This document shows, piece after piece, positions 34,739 to 45,258 of a stretch of DNA of 64,000 nt. The position numbers were made by a program, and so were the translations under genes. Under the pieces are notes generated by a model. It did no database searches and was not told the DNA's origin. It saw nothing but the letters and a program-made list of their open reading frames with translations. How positions within the stretch are numbered: position 1 is the stretch's first letter; each line of letters opens with the position of its first letter. Source of the DNA: Pseudomonadota bacterium (GTDB taxonomy: Bacteria; Pseudomonadota; Gammaproteobacteria; Burkholderiales; Burkholderiaceae_C); assembly GCA_020161145.1 (NCBI GenBank), contig JAIUPQ010000006.1, forward strand, positions 186,001-250,000, given 5' to 3'.

Positions 34739-35746
34739 ATGACCACCATCGTGACCGACACCGCCATGTCCTACCGCCGCCTGGGTGCCAGCGGCCTGCA
34801 GGTCTCGACGCTGTCGCTGGGCTCGTGGATCACCTACCACAACCAGGTGGACAGCCGCGCCGCCGCCGAGATGCTGGCCGCCGCCCACGCCGCCGGCATC
34901 AACTTCTTCGACAACGCCGAGGTCTATGCCGACGGCAAGGGTGAAGAGGTGATGGGCGCGGCCTTCAAGCAACTGCGCTGGCCGCGGCTGTCGTACATCG
35001 TCTCGACCAAGTTCTACTGGGGCATCGAGCGCGAGGGCAACCCCGTCAACCGGCGCAACACGCTGAACCGCAAATACCTGATGCAGGCCCTGGACGGCTC
35101 GCTCAAGCGGCTGCAACTGGACTTCGTGGATCTCATCTACGCCCACCGGCCCGACCCGCACACGCCGTTGGAGGAAGTGGTGCGCGCCATGCACGACCTC
35201 ATCACCCAGGGCAAGGCGCTGTACTGGGGCACCAGCGAGTGGCCGGCCGACGACATCCGCGCCGCCTGGGAGCTTGCCGAGCGCCACCACCTGCACAAGC
35301 CCGTCATGGAGCAGCCGCAGTACAACCTCTTCCACCGCCAGCGGGTGGAGCAGGAATATGCCCGCCTCTATGCCGACCTGGGCCTGGGCCTGACCACCTG
35401 GAGCCCGCTGGCCTCGGGTCTGCTGACCGGCAAATACCGCAGCGGCGTACCCGCCGGCTCACGCGGCGCGCTCGAGCAGATGGCCTGGCTGCGCGAACGC
35501 CTGGAAGACGCACCCAAAAACGCGGCCGTGGCCCAGCTGGCGCCCATTGCCGAGGAACTGGGCGGCAGCCTGGCGCAACTGGCCATTGCCTGGGCCGCGC
35601 ACAACCCGCGCGTCTCCTCGGTCATCCTGGGTGCCAGCCGGCAGGAGCAACTGGCCCACAACCTGGGGGCGCTGGCGCTGCTGCCCAGGCTCACGCCCGA
35701 GGTGCTGGCGCGCATCGACGCCATCACGTTGCCGCTGGCGCAGTAG
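34739..35746 (+). CDS. Aldo/keto reductase (potassium-channel beta-subunit-like group)
   Basis: 335 residues. TIM-barrel AKR with catalytic Asp58 and Tyr63 in [11 protein letters not shown], Lys91 in VSTK and His136 in YAHRPD; the NADPH-binding C-terminal [21 protein letters not shown] is present. [10 protein letters not shown] and [15 protein letters not shown] resemble Kv-beta/YghZ-type enzymes. The substrate is unknown. It is convergent with the small hypothetical gene that follows. Confidence 0.9.
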   Translation: MTTIVTDTAMSYRRLGASGLQVSTLSLGSWITYHNQVDSRAAAEMLAAAHAAGINFFDNAEVYADGKGEEVMGAAFKQLRWPRLSYIVSTKFYWGIEREGNPVNRRNTLNRKYLMQALDGSLKRLQLDFVDLIYAHRPDPHTPLEEVVRAMHDLITQGKALYWGTSEWPADDIRAAWELAERHHLHKPVMEQPQYNLFHRQRVEQEYARLYADLGLGLTTWSPLASGLLTGKYRSGVPAGSRGALEQMAWLRERLEDAPKNAAVAQLAPIAEELGGSLAQLAIAWAAHNPRVSSVILGASRQEQLAHNLGALALLPRLTPEVLARIDAITLPLAQ

Positions 35747-35763
35747 CTGCGACGACAGCGCGT

Positions 35764-36207
35764 TCAGAATATCGTTTCGCTGGGGTGATGATGGCCCGAG
35801 GGCGCCGGTGCCCGGGTGCGCGGCGGACGCTGCGCGCTGGTCTGGGCGGTGAAATGCCGGTTGACCTGCGCCAGCCGGCGCTCGGCCTCGGCCTGGTTGA
35901 GCTGGCGGGCAATCAGGTTGTACAGCTCGGCGCGCAGATGCCACAGCTCACGCATGGATTGCGCATGCTCGCCGCGCAGCCGCAGGTCTTGCGCCCCTCG
36001 CCCGGCCAGACCATCCAGCGCGGCCAGAAAGTCCGTGCGCGTGGCGGGCAGCGGATCGGCGGGGGCGGTCTTGCCACTCAACCACATCCGCAGTGACGCC
36101 CACACCGGTGCCGCCTGCCCCCACGTCTCCGGCGGGCGAATCTGACTTCGCGTGGCCAGGGTGGAGGTAGCAGGTGGCGGGCGGCGCAGGCGGCCAAAGA
36201 TGCTCAT
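35764..36207 (-). CDS. Hypothetical protein
   Basis: 147 residues from MSIFGRLRRPPP (an in-frame ATG 9 codons upstream is the alternative). It has a basic, proline-rich N-terminus, a helical middle (MRELWHLRAELYNLIARQLNQAEAERRLAQVNRHF) and a histidine/proline tail. No family is recognised. Third-position GC bias and exclusive use of the interval support it as a real gene. It is transcribed towards the aldo/keto reductase gene. Confidence 0.6.
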   Translation of the reverse strand: MSIFGRLRRPPPATSTLATRSQIRPPETWGQAAPVWASLRMWLSGKTAPADPLPATRTDFLAALDGLAGRGAQDLRLRGEHAQSMRELWHLRAELYNLIARQLNQAEAERRLAQVNRHFTAQTSAQRPPRTRAPAPSGHHHPSETIF

Positions 36208-36291
36208 GCCTTGGGTATCGGTGCAATAGGTCACGACCTAAAGGCATTGTGGGCAGCGCACCCCCCCTGCAAAGCGCGGAAAAAAGACCGG

Positions 36292-36915
36292 TCAGCGCAC
36301 GAAATCGCAGCAGTCGGCCACCGGGCAGGCCGCGCAGTGCGGCGCGCGCGCCGTGCACACGTAGCGGCCATGCAGGATCAGCCAGTGGTGAGCGTCGGGC
36401 AGGTAACGCGGCGGCACCCGGCGCAGCAGGCCTTGCTCCACCGCCAGCGGCGTGCGCCCGGGTGCCAGCCCGGTGCGATTGGCCACACGAAATACGTGGG
36501 TATCCACCGCCAGCGTGGGCTCGCCAAACGCCACGTTGAGCACCACGTTGGCCGTTTTGCGGCCCACGCCGGGCAGCGCCTCCAGCGCCTCTCGGCTGGC
36601 CGGCACCTGGCCGCCGTGGCGCTCGATCAGCAGCCGGCAGGTGGCCACCAGGTTTTTGGCCTTGGTGCGAAAGAGGCCAATGGTGCGGATGTGGGCCGCC
36701 ACGCCCGCCTCGCCCAGCGCCAGCATGCGTGCCGGTGTGGGCGCCACCGCAAACAGCGCGCGGGTGGCCTTGTTGACCGAGACGTCGGTGGCCTGGGCCG
36801 ACAGCAGCACGGCGGCCAACAGCTCGAACACGCTGGTGTAGACCAGTTCGGAGGCCGGATGCGGGTTGGCCTGGGCCAGCGTGGCAAAAAAACGCTCGAC
36901 CTGAGCGGGCGTCAT
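36292..36915 (-). CDS. nth: Endonuclease III
   Basis: 207 residues. Helix-hairpin-helix [14 protein letters not shown] with catalytic Lys120, Asp138 in [11 protein letters not shown], and a [4Fe-4S] ligand set Cys187-x6-Cys194-x2-Cys197-x5-Cys203. It removes oxidised pyrimidines from DNA and cleaves the backbone. The start overlaps the rsxB stop (ATGA), a gene order also common elsewhere (rsx/rnf genes beside nth). Confidence 0.95.
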   Translation of the reverse strand: MTPAQVERFFATLAQANPHPASELVYTSVFELLAAVLLSAQATDVSVNKATRALFAVAPTPARMLALGEAGVAAHIRTIGLFRTKAKNLVATCRLLIERHGGQVPASREALEALPGVGRKTANVVLNVAFGEPTLAVDTHVFRVANRTGLAPGRTPLAVEQGLLRRVPPRYLPDAHHWLILHGRYVCTARAPHCAACPVADCCDFVR

Positions 36916-37571
36916 GGCGCGTCGCCGCCCTCGGCCCTGGCCTTGGCACGGGCGATGGCGGCCTCGATGACGGCGCGCTTGCGGGCCAGGGCCTCGGGAT
37001 CGGTCAGCTTGCTTTCGCTGGCCAGGTGTTCTAGCTTGTGCGCGGCCTTGGCCGCCAGGCGGGCCTCGTTGTCGCGCGCCGCCTGGGCCAGGCGCTGGGT
37101 ATGGAAGGCGTAGCGCTCACGCGCCTCGCGCTGCTGGGTCTCGCTCCAGGCCGCCCAGCCGGTGGTGGTGGTCACGGGCACCATGGCGATGCAGTCCACC
37201 GGGCAGGCGAACACGCACAGCTCGCAGCCGGTGCATTCGGGCTCGACGATGGTGTGCATGCGTTTGGATGCCCCCACGATGGCATCCACCGGGCAGGCCT
37301 TGATGCACAACGTGCAGCCTATGCACCAGTTCTCGTCGATGACGGCCACCCCGCGCGGGGTTTCCGCACCGTGCACGGGGTTGAGCGGGATGACCGGCCG
37401 GCTGGTCAGTGCCGCCAGCCGCTCAATGCCCTCGCGGCCACCCGGCGGGCATTGGTTGATGGCCGCCTCGCCGCCGGCCATGGCCTCGGCGTAGCGGCGA
37501 CAGTCGGGATAGCCGCAGCGCGTGCATTGCGTCTGCGGCAGGGCAGCATCCAGGCGGTCGGCGAGCGTCAC
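36912..37571 (-). CDS. rsxB: RsxB/RnfB-type ferredoxin of an electron-transport complex
   Basis: 219 residues. An N-terminal [4Fe-4S] module (Cys16, Cys19, Cys24, Cys41 in CTRCGYPDC...CPPGG) is followed by two ferredoxin clusters in [12 protein letters not shown] and [15 protein letters not shown], then a charged helical tail. The membrane anchor of RnfB is missing and no other rnf/rsx genes are present, the form usual in Burkholderiales. It probably passes electrons to reduce an iron-sulfur protein. Coupled to nth. Confidence 0.88.
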   Translation of the reverse strand: MTLADRLDAALPQTQCTRCGYPDCRRYAEAMAGGEAAINQCPPGGREGIERLAALTSRPVIPLNPVHGAETPRGVAVIDENWCIGCTLCIKACPVDAIVGASKRMHTIVEPECTGCELCVFACPVDCIAMVPVTTTTGWAAWSETQQREARERYAFHTQRLAQAARDNEARLAAKAAHKLEHLASESKLTDPEALARKRAVIEAAIARAKARAEGGDAP

Positions 37572-37585
37572 CCAGGCTCAGCCTC

Positions 37586-38896
37586 TCAGCGGTCCGAGCG
37601 GCGGCGGCGCGGCGTGGCCCGCTTGGTCACGTCGCTGGCCTGCTCCTGGTCCACACGCGGGTTGTGGCGGGCGATGAAGGCGCGGATGCGCGGATAAGCC
37701 ACCTCACGCCAGCGCCGGCCCGAGAAGATGCCGTAGTGGCCTGCGCCTTCGACGACGAGTTGCTCGCGCTGGTCATCTGCCAGCGCCTGGCACAAGTCGT
37801 GCGCAGCGTGCGTCTGGCCCACGCCCGAGATGTCGTCCAGCTCGCCTTCCACCGTCAGCAAGGCGGTGCGCTCAATGTCTTGCGGGCGCACCATCTGGCC
37901 GTCGATCTCCCAGGTGCCATGGACCAGCGAGAAGTCCTGGAACACCGTGCGGATGGTGTCCAGGTAGTACTCGGCCGGCAGGTCGAGCACGGCGTTGTAC
38001 TCGTCGTAGAACTGGCGGTGTGAGTCGGCGCTCTCACCGTCACCCCGGATCAGGTCGAGGAAGTAGTCGTAATGCGAGCGCAGGTGGCGGTCGGGGTTCA
38101 TGGCCACGAAGCCGCTGTGCTGCAAAAAGCCGGGGTAGACCATGCGGCCCGAACCCGGGTAGTTGGAGGGCACTTTGTGGATGACGTTGCGCTCGAACCA
38201 GGCCAGGCTCTTGTCGGTGGCCAGGTTGTTGACCACGGTGGGCGACTGACGGGCATCGATGGGCCCGCCCATCATGGTCATCGAGCGCGGCACGGTGTCG
38301 CCATTGCTCGACAGCACCGAGACGGCCGCCAGCACCGGCACCGTGGGCTGGCACACCGAGATCACGTGCACGTCGGGGCCGATGTGGCGGATGAATTCCT
38401 GCACGTAGTGGACGTAGTCGTTCAGGTGGAACGGCCCCACCGAGGCGGGCACCATGCGCGCGTCGATCCAGTCGGTGATGTAGACCTTGTGGTCTTGCAG
38501 CAGGCTCTTGACCGTATCGCGCAGCAGCGTGGCGTGATGGCCCGACAGCGGCGCCACCACCAGCACCGTGGGGTGGTGCTTCATCTGCGCCAGCACCTCG
38601 GGCACGTCGGTGAAGCGCTTGAAGCGCACCAGGCGGCAGAAGGACTTCTCGATGGCCACCTGCTCCTGGATGGCCACCTCCACGCCATCGACCTGGACGC
38701 TGCGGATGTCAAACGGGGGTTTCTCGTATTCCTTGGCCAGCCGGTGCATCAGGTCGAGCCCGGCGGCAAAGCGCTGCGACAGCGGCGTGCGCGCCAGCGG
38801 CGACAGCGGGTGGCTGTAGAGCTTGGCCGAGGCGCTGGCAAATTCGGAGAACGGCGCCAGCATGGCGCGCTGGGTTTCGTAAAGCTGGTAAAGCAT
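37586..38896 (-). CDS. phaZ: Intracellular polyhydroxyalkanoate depolymerase
   Basis: 436 residues, typical of the PhaZ1/PhaZa1 group. Catalytic Cys182 lies in VISVCQPTVP, in place of the usual serine box; an acid residue and GAGHYGIFSGRRW (histidine) follow late. The N-terminus MLYQLYETQRAMLAPF is characteristic. It breaks down stored PHB, complementing the phaC/phaB genes at the end of the window. The tail is strongly basic (TKRATPRRRRSDR), which could help granule or DNA contact. Confidence 0.92.
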   Translation of the reverse strand: MLYQLYETQRAMLAPFSEFASASAKLYSHPLSPLARTPLSQRFAAGLDLMHRLAKEYEKPPFDIRSVQVDGVEVAIQEQVAIEKSFCRLVRFKRFTDVPEVLAQMKHHPTVLVVAPLSGHHATLLRDTVKSLLQDHKVYITDWIDARMVPASVGPFHLNDYVHYVQEFIRHIGPDVHVISVCQPTVPVLAAVSVLSSNGDTVPRSMTMMGGPIDARQSPTVVNNLATDKSLAWFERNVIHKVPSNYPGSGRMVYPGFLQHSGFVAMNPDRHLRSHYDYFLDLIRGDGESADSHRQFYDEYNAVLDLPAEYYLDTIRTVFQDFSLVHGTWEIDGQMVRPQDIERTALLTVEGELDDISGVGQTHAAHDLCQALADDQREQLVVEGAGHYGIFSGRRWREVAYPRIRAFIARHNPRVDQEQASDVTKRATPRRRRSDR

Positions 38897-39035
38897 GGCA
38901 GGCTGGGCGCAAGAGACAAGGGGGAATTGTGCACGAGCGTGCGGTGAGTCACCTGACAGCGGCCTGACGGCGGCTGGGTGCGCCGTGCATACGGCACGAG
39001 GGTCGGGGCTGGACAGGTACCGGCGTGGCGGCCGC

Positions 39036-39377
39036 CTACAGCAAATGGCCGTCTCGCCCCAGCGCCCCGTCGATGCGGGCGATCAGCCGCGCCACGGTGG
39101 CGTCTGCGTCCGGGTCGGCCGCTTCGGGTTCGGCCTGGGCATGTGGCGCGGCAGGTGCAGCGGACGCGGGAGCCTCGGCCGTTTCGGCCATCTGGTAGGC
39201 CAGATTCAGCGCGGCCAGCACGGCAATGCGCTCGCGGGCGCGGACCTTGCCGGCGTCGCGAATGGCGCTCATTTCCTGATCGACCCGGCCCACGGCGGCC
39301 AGCAGCAGGGTTTCTCCGCCTTCGGGGCAGGCCAGCAGATAGCTCTGGCCCAGGATGGTGACTTCGAGCTGCTTCAT
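39036..39377 (-). CDS. zapA: Cell division protein ZapA
   Basis: 113 residues. The N-terminal domain starts KQLEVTILGQSYLLACPEGGE and contains LLLAAVGRVDQEMSAIRDAGKVRARERIAVLAALNLAY, the ZapA fold, followed by an Ala/Pro/Glu linker and a short C-terminal helix. It bundles FtsZ filaments at the division ring. Its start overlaps the stop of the ZapB-like gene (ATGA). Confidence 0.92.
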   Translation of the reverse strand: MKQLEVTILGQSYLLACPEGGETLLLAAVGRVDQEMSAIRDAGKVRARERIAVLAALNLAYQMAETAEAPASAAPAAPHAQAEPEAADPDADATVARLIARIDGALGRDGHLL

Positions 39378-39589
39378 GCGTCAGGCTGGCCGGGAGCGGC
39401 GCCAGGCAGGCGCTCGATCAGCACGTCGATGCGGTGGCGTGCGGCGGCCAGGCGCGAGCGCAGGCTGTCGCGCTCGGTGGTGACCGCATCGAGCTGCTGC
39501 ACCAGCAGGGCATTGGTGCGCTGCAACTCTTCGTGGCGCAACACGAGGCGCTCGGTGCGCGCGGCAAGATCCTGCAATCGGGACGACAT
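39374..39589 (-). CDS. Small coiled-coil protein (ZapB-like / TIGR02449)
   Basis: 71 residues, nearly all coiled coil: LQDLAARTERLVLRHEEL, then heptad-like LVQQLDAVTTERDSLRSRL and RIDVLIERL. It resembles the short coiled-coil gene found before zapA in betaproteobacteria, likely a division factor. The ATG start at 39589 is preferred to a TTG at 39598; TACAAT lies 8 nt before the ATG. Coupled to zapA by a 4-base overlap. Confidence 0.85.
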   Translation of the reverse strand: MSSRLQDLAARTERLVLRHEELQRTNALLVQQLDAVTTERDSLRSRLAAARHRIDVLIERLPGAAPGQPDA

Positions 39590-39597
39590 AGGCGGCA

Positions 39598-39603
39598 ATT
39601 GTA
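39598..39603 (-). promoter_or_regulatory. -10-like TACAAT before the ZapB-like gene
   Basis: Read on the minus strand, TACAAT is 8 nt from the ATG, in the 15-bp gap after mltB. It fits a leaderless or near-leaderless transcript for the zapB-like/zapA pair. Confidence 0.45.
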
Positions 39604-39604
39604 G

Positions 39605-40666
39605 TCAGCGGGAGACCTTGATCTGCTGCGCCAGCTCGATCACGGCCATGGCGTAGTAGGCCGACCAGTTGTAGCGCGTGACGACGTAGAAGTTGCGGCT
39701 GCCCGCCACGTAGGTGGGCGGCGCCTCGCCGCGTTGCAACTCCACCAGCGCGAGCGGGCCGGCAAAGCGCTGGCCCGCCGGCTCCAGCTCGGCGCCCAGC
39801 TCGGTCATCTGCGCGGCGCTGAAGGTGGGCACGATGTCGGGCGCCAGCAAGGTGGCCAGCGCGGCCTTGTCGGTGGGGGCGGTCACGCTGAAGTGGGTGG
39901 GCTCGCCCCGCGACCAGCCGTATTCGGCAAAGTAGTGGGCCACGCTACCCACCACGTCGGCGCCGTGGTCGCCCAGGTCGATGCGGCCATCGGCGTCGTA
40001 GTCCACCGCAAAGCGCAGGATGCTGCTGGGCATGAACTGCGGCAGGCCGACGGCGCCGGCATAGGAGCCGCGCACGCTGGTGGGGTCGCGCCCCTCGGCA
40101 TGGCACCAGCGCAGAAACGCCCGCAGCTCATCCTGGTAAAAGCCGCTGCGGTCGCTGCGGCCGCTGGGAAAGTCAAAGGCCAGGGTGGCCAGCGCATCCA
40201 GCACGCGAAAGTTGCCGGTGATGCGCCCGTAATAGGTCTCGACGCCCACGATGGCGGCCACGATCTCGGCCGGCACACCATAGTCTTTCTCGGCCCGGGC
40301 CAGATCGGTGGCATGGCGCTGCGACCAGCGCACGCCCTCACGCACCCGCTGCGCATCGACCATGCGGGCGCGGTAGGCATCCCAGTTCTTGGCCGTGCCG
40401 GCGGGTGGGGGCATCACCAGCCGTGCCACGCTGGCCTGGTAGCGGGCCTGGCCGAGCTGGCGCAGCACCCAGGCGGCGTTGAACGGCGCGTCCTCGGCCA
40501 GGGCCAGGGCAAAGGCCTGCACCGCCTCGCGCTGGGCGTAGGACGGGGCCTCGGCTGCGGCGGCCGCAGCACTGGGCTTGGGCCGGGCTGCGGCGAACGA
40601 AGGCAGGGGCAGCGCGCCGCCCACCAGGACGGCAAACAGGAGGCGGGCAGGCATGCAGATGGGCAT
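39605..40666 (-). CDS. mltB: Lytic murein transglycosylase B family protein
   Basis: 353 residues with a signal peptide (cleavage near SFA-AA, residue 26); no lipobox is seen, so it may be soluble periplasmic. The catalytic glutamate is Glu143 in IVGVETYYGR; TLAFDFPSGRSDRSGFYQDEL, SYAGAVGLPQFMPSSI and VDYDADGRIDL are MltB family blocks; VVTRYNWSAYYAMAVIEL closes the domain. It cleaves peptidoglycan with 1,6-anhydro ring formation. The start ATG at 40666 has GACAAT exactly 6 nt before it; alternatives at 40654 and 40699 exist. Confidence 0.9.
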   Translation of the reverse strand: MPICMPARLLFAVLVGGALPLPSFAAARPKPSAAAAAAEAPSYAQREAVQAFALALAEDAPFNAAWVLRQLGQARYQASVARLVMPPPAGTAKNWDAYRARMVDAQRVREGVRWSQRHATDLARAEKDYGVPAEIVAAIVGVETYYGRITGNFRVLDALATLAFDFPSGRSDRSGFYQDELRAFLRWCHAEGRDPTSVRGSYAGAVGLPQFMPSSILRFAVDYDADGRIDLGDHGADVVGSVAHYFAEYGWSRGEPTHFSVTAPTDKAALATLLAPDIVPTFSAAQMTELGAELEPAGQRFAGPLALVELQRGEAPPTYVAGSRNFYVVTRYNWSAYYAMAVIELAQQIKVSR

Positions 40667-40671
40667 GCGGA

Positions 40672-40692
40672 CATTGTCACCGCGAGACAATG
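40672..40692. promoter_or_regulatory. Back-to-back -10 hexamers between mltB and mscS-like genes
   Basis: CATTGTC (40672-40678) and GACAATG (40686-40692) form a perfect inverted repeat with a 7-bp centre. Each GACAAT points to one of the divergent genes and ends exactly 6 nt before its ATG (mltB 40666, channel gene 40698), suggesting two overlapping leaderless promoters. Confidence 0.5.
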
Positions 40693-40697
40693 CCGCC

Positions 40698-41996
40698 ATG
40701 ACATCGACACAAACCCATTGGGACGCATTGACTTGGGACGAGCTGCTGGCGGCGCTGACGCACCGCGAGGCCTATGTTGAGCTGGGGGTGGCGCTGGCCT
40801 GCCTGGTGCTGGCCTGGGCGGCGGTGCGGCTGATGCGGGGGCGCGTGGTGCCCCCCCACTCCATCTGGTTCGGCAAGCGCATCGTTGACGGCGTGCTCTT
40901 CCCTGCCCTGGCCCTGGTGCTGACATTTGCGGCGCGGCACATGCTGGCGGCGGTGGGCATGCCGCTGGTGCTGTTCAAGATCATCATTCCGGTGCTGCTG
41001 TCGTTTGCGCTGATCCGCCTGACCGTGCGGGTGCTGACCGAGGCCTTTCCCAACGCCCGGCTGGTGCGCATGGCCGAGCGCACGTTTTCGTGGGTGGCCT
41101 GGCTGGCCGTGGTGGGCTGGATCACCGGTGTGCTGCCCGAGGTCATGGCCGAGCTCGACACCATCCACTGGAAGATGGGCGGCAGCACCGTGTCGGTGCG
41201 CAGCCTGATCGAAGGGGCGCTGTCGGCGGGCTTTGTGCTGATGCTGGCGCTGTGGGTATCGGCCGCCATCGAGAACCGGCTGCTGGCGGGCGCGGCGGGC
41301 TCGCAGCTGTCGCTGCGCAAGGCGGCGGCCAACGTGGTGCGCGCGACGCTGGTGTTCGTGGGCCTGATGTTTGCGCTGTCGGCGGTGGGGATCGACCTGA
41401 CGGCGCTGTCGGTACTGGGCGGCGCGCTGGGCGTGGGCCTGGGCTTTGGCCTGCAGAAGCTGGCAGCCAACTACGTCAGCGGCTTCGTCATCCTGGCCGA
41501 GCGCAGCATGCGCATCGGCGACGTGGTGCGGGTGGATGGCTTCGAGGGCACGGTGCAGGCCATCAACACGCGCTACACGGTGGTGCGCAGCAACACCGGC
41601 ATCGAGGCCCTGGTGCCCAACGAAACGCTGATCACCAGCACGGTGCAGAACCTCTCGCTGTCGGACCAGCGCGTGATGCTGTCCACCACCGTGGGCGTGG
41701 CCTATGGCAGCAACGTACCCGAGTTGCAGGCGGCGCTGAGCAGCGCCATCGCCACCGTGCCGCGCGTGCTGGCCGAGCCGGCGCCGGTGGTGCACCTGGC
41801 CAACTTCGGCGCCGATGGGCTGGAGCTGCTGATCTTCTTCTGGATCGCGGACCCGCTCAACGGTCAGGCCAACGTGCGCTCGGCGGTCAACGTCGCCATC
41901 CTGGATCTGCTCAACGCCCGTGGCGTGGAAATTCCCTTCCCGCAGCGCGTGGTGCACCTGCCGCAGCCGCCGGCCAAGGGCGCATGGGCAGGCTAA
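40698..41996 (+). CDS. MscS-family mechanosensitive ion channel
   Basis: 432 residues. Four or five N-terminal helices, then the pore helix TALSVLGGALGVGLGFGLQKLAANYVSGFVIL with the Gly/Ala pattern of MscS TM3, the beta domain (IGDVVRVDGFEGTVQAINTRYTVVR) and the alpha/beta vestibule ending near FFWIADP. It releases osmolytes under membrane tension. The larger N-terminal part than MscS suggests a YbdG/YnaI-like member. Divergent from mltB. Confidence 0.9.
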   Translation: MTSTQTHWDALTWDELLAALTHREAYVELGVALACLVLAWAAVRLMRGRVVPPHSIWFGKRIVDGVLFPALALVLTFAARHMLAAVGMPLVLFKIIIPVLLSFALIRLTVRVLTEAFPNARLVRMAERTFSWVAWLAVVGWITGVLPEVMAELDTIHWKMGGSTVSVRSLIEGALSAGFVLMLALWVSAAIENRLLAGAAGSQLSLRKAAANVVRATLVFVGLMFALSAVGIDLTALSVLGGALGVGLGFGLQKLAANYVSGFVILAERSMRIGDVVRVDGFEGTVQAINTRYTVVRSNTGIEALVPNETLITSTVQNLSLSDQRVMLSTTVGVAYGSNVPELQAALSSAIATVPRVLAEPAPVVHLANFGADGLELLIFFWIADPLNGQANVRSAVNVAILDLLNARGVEIPFPQRVVHLPQPPAKGAWAG

Positions 41997-42088
41997 GTGT
42001 TTTCCCTGTGATTGCGGTTACGTAAGGACAAGGTCAGCCCTGCTCGCTGGAATGCCACCCGGATTGCTATTTCCGAGGAGACGTATCC

Positions 42089-42393
42089 ATGAGCGAAGCC
42101 GTCGTTGAGCGCATCAAGCGCAACCCCAAGTACCAGGAACTCAAGGCGAAGCGAAATCGCTTTGGCTGGACGCTGACGATTCTGATGTTGGTCGTCTATT
42201 ACGGCTACATCGGTCTCATCGCCTTTGACAAAGAGTTTCTGGCCCGGCCATTGGGCGCGGGCGTGACCACCCTGGGCGTGCCCATCGGCATGGCCGTCAT
42301 CGTGTTCACCATCGTCATCACCGGCATCTACGTGTTCCGCGCCAACAGCGAGTACGACGCGATGACCCGCGACATCCTGAAGGACGCGACCAA

Positions 42394-42397
<4 letters not shown>
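42089..42397 (+). CDS. DUF485 membrane protein (YjcH-like)
   Basis: 102 residues with two helices (about 30-50 and 70-92); the [13 protein letters not shown] and [30 protein letters not shown] segments are typical of DUF485. It is always seen beside ActP and presumably helps the symporter. A GAGGAG site precedes the ATG; its stop overlaps the actP start (ATGA). Confidence 0.9.
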
Positions 42398-44124
<1,727 letters not shown>

Positions 44125-44148
44125 GCGGCGCTCTCGCCCACCCCACAC

Positions 44149-44173
44149 AGCCGGGCCGCGTGCCCGGCTTTTT
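44149..44173 (+). terminator. Rho-independent terminator after actP
   Basis: AGCCGGG at 44149-44155 pairs with CCCGGCT at 44163-44169 around a 7-nt loop, followed by T residues to 44173; 24 bases after the actP stop. Confidence 0.88.
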
Positions 44174-44224
44174 CATGCGCGCACCAGGGTCGGCGCACAA
44201 ACCGGCGGTGGGAGAATCTTCGCC

Positions 44225-45235
44225 GTGAACATCATCATCCTCGACGACTATCAGGACGCCGTGCGCAAGCTGGCCTGCGCCCACCTGCTGACCGACCTGA
44301 ATGCCAAGGTCCATACCAACACCGTCAAAGGCATAGGCCAGCTCGCCGTGCGGCTGCGCGATGCCGAGGTGCTGGTGGCCATCCGTGAGCGCACCCACTT
44401 CAGCCCGGCACTGCTGGAAAAACTCCCCCGGCTGCGGCTGATTGCCCAGACCGGCCGCGTCGGCCCCCACATCGACCTCGAGGCCTGCAACCGGCTGGGC
44501 ATCGCCGTGGCCGAGGGCGGTGGCGCGCCCGAGGCGCCTGCCGAGCTGACCTGGGCCCTCATCATGGCCGCCATGCGGCGACTGCCGCAGTACATCGGCA
44601 TGCTCAAGCATGGCGCCTGGCAGCAGTCGGGTCTCAAGGCCGCCTCCATGCCGCCCAACTTCGGCATCGGCATGGTGCTCAAGGGCAAGACGCTGGGCGT
44701 CTGGGGCTATGGCCGCATCGGCCGCATCGTGGCGGGCTACGGCCGCGCCTTCGGCATGCACGTGCGCATCTGGGGCAGCGAGGCCAGCCGCACCCAGGCC
44801 CAGAGCGACGGCTACGGCAGCTTCGACAGCCGCGAGGCGCTGTTCGAGCACAGCGACGTGCTCACCGTCCACCTGCGCCTGACGGACGCCAACCGCCACA
44901 CCATCACGCTGGCCGACCTGAGCCGCATGAAGACCACCGCCCTCTTCGTCAACACCTCACGCGCCGAGTTGCTCGAAGAGAACGCGCTGGTGGCCGCCCT
45001 CAACCGGGGCCGCCCCGGCATGGCGGCGGTGGACGTGTTCGAGAGCGAGCCCATCCTGCAAGGCCATCCGCTGCTGCGGCTGGAAAACGCCGTCTGCACG
45101 CCGCACATCGGCTACGTCGAGCAAGACAGCTACGAGCGCTACTTCGCCGCTGCCTTCCAGAACGTGGTCAATTTCGTGGCGGGCAACCCCACCCACATCG
45201 TCAACCCCGAGGCCTTGAAGGTGCTGCGCCGCTGA
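44225..45235 (+). CDS. D-2-hydroxyacid dehydrogenase family protein
   Basis: 336 residues from GTG 44225 (GAGAAT lies 7 nt before it). NAD-binding loop VWGYGRIGRIVAGYGRAFG at 159-177, catalytic Arg in NTSRAELL, Glu in DVFESEP and His in CTPHIGYVE complete the active-site set. It reduces 2-keto acids or oxidises D-2-hydroxy acids; the substrate is unknown. Convergent with the HAF-repeat gene. Confidence 0.88.
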   Translation: MNIIILDDYQDAVRKLACAHLLTDLNAKVHTNTVKGIGQLAVRLRDAEVLVAIRERTHFSPALLEKLPRLRLIAQTGRVGPHIDLEACNRLGIAVAEGGGAPEAPAELTWALIMAAMRRLPQYIGMLKHGAWQQSGLKAASMPPNFGIGMVLKGKTLGVWGYGRIGRIVAGYGRAFGMHVRIWGSEASRTQAQSDGYGSFDSREALFEHSDVLTVHLRLTDANRHTITLADLSRMKTTALFVNTSRAELLEENALVAALNRGRPGMAAVDVFESEPILQGHPLLRLENAVCTPHIGYVEQDSYERYFAAAFQNVVNFVAGNPTHIVNPEALKVLRR

Positions 45236-45258
45236 GCCTGGCGCGGCCCGCGCATGGC

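Noticed and set aside
38897-39035. 6S RNA gene downstream of zapA, a common location
   Set aside because: The gap is 139 bp, shorter than a typical 6S RNA, and I could not find its long bulged-hairpin arms. It may lie elsewhere in the genome.
41997-42088. Sigma-54 promoter before DUF485-actP (TGGAATG...TTGC)
   Set aside because: The GG and GC elements are 17 bases apart; sigma-54 needs about 12.
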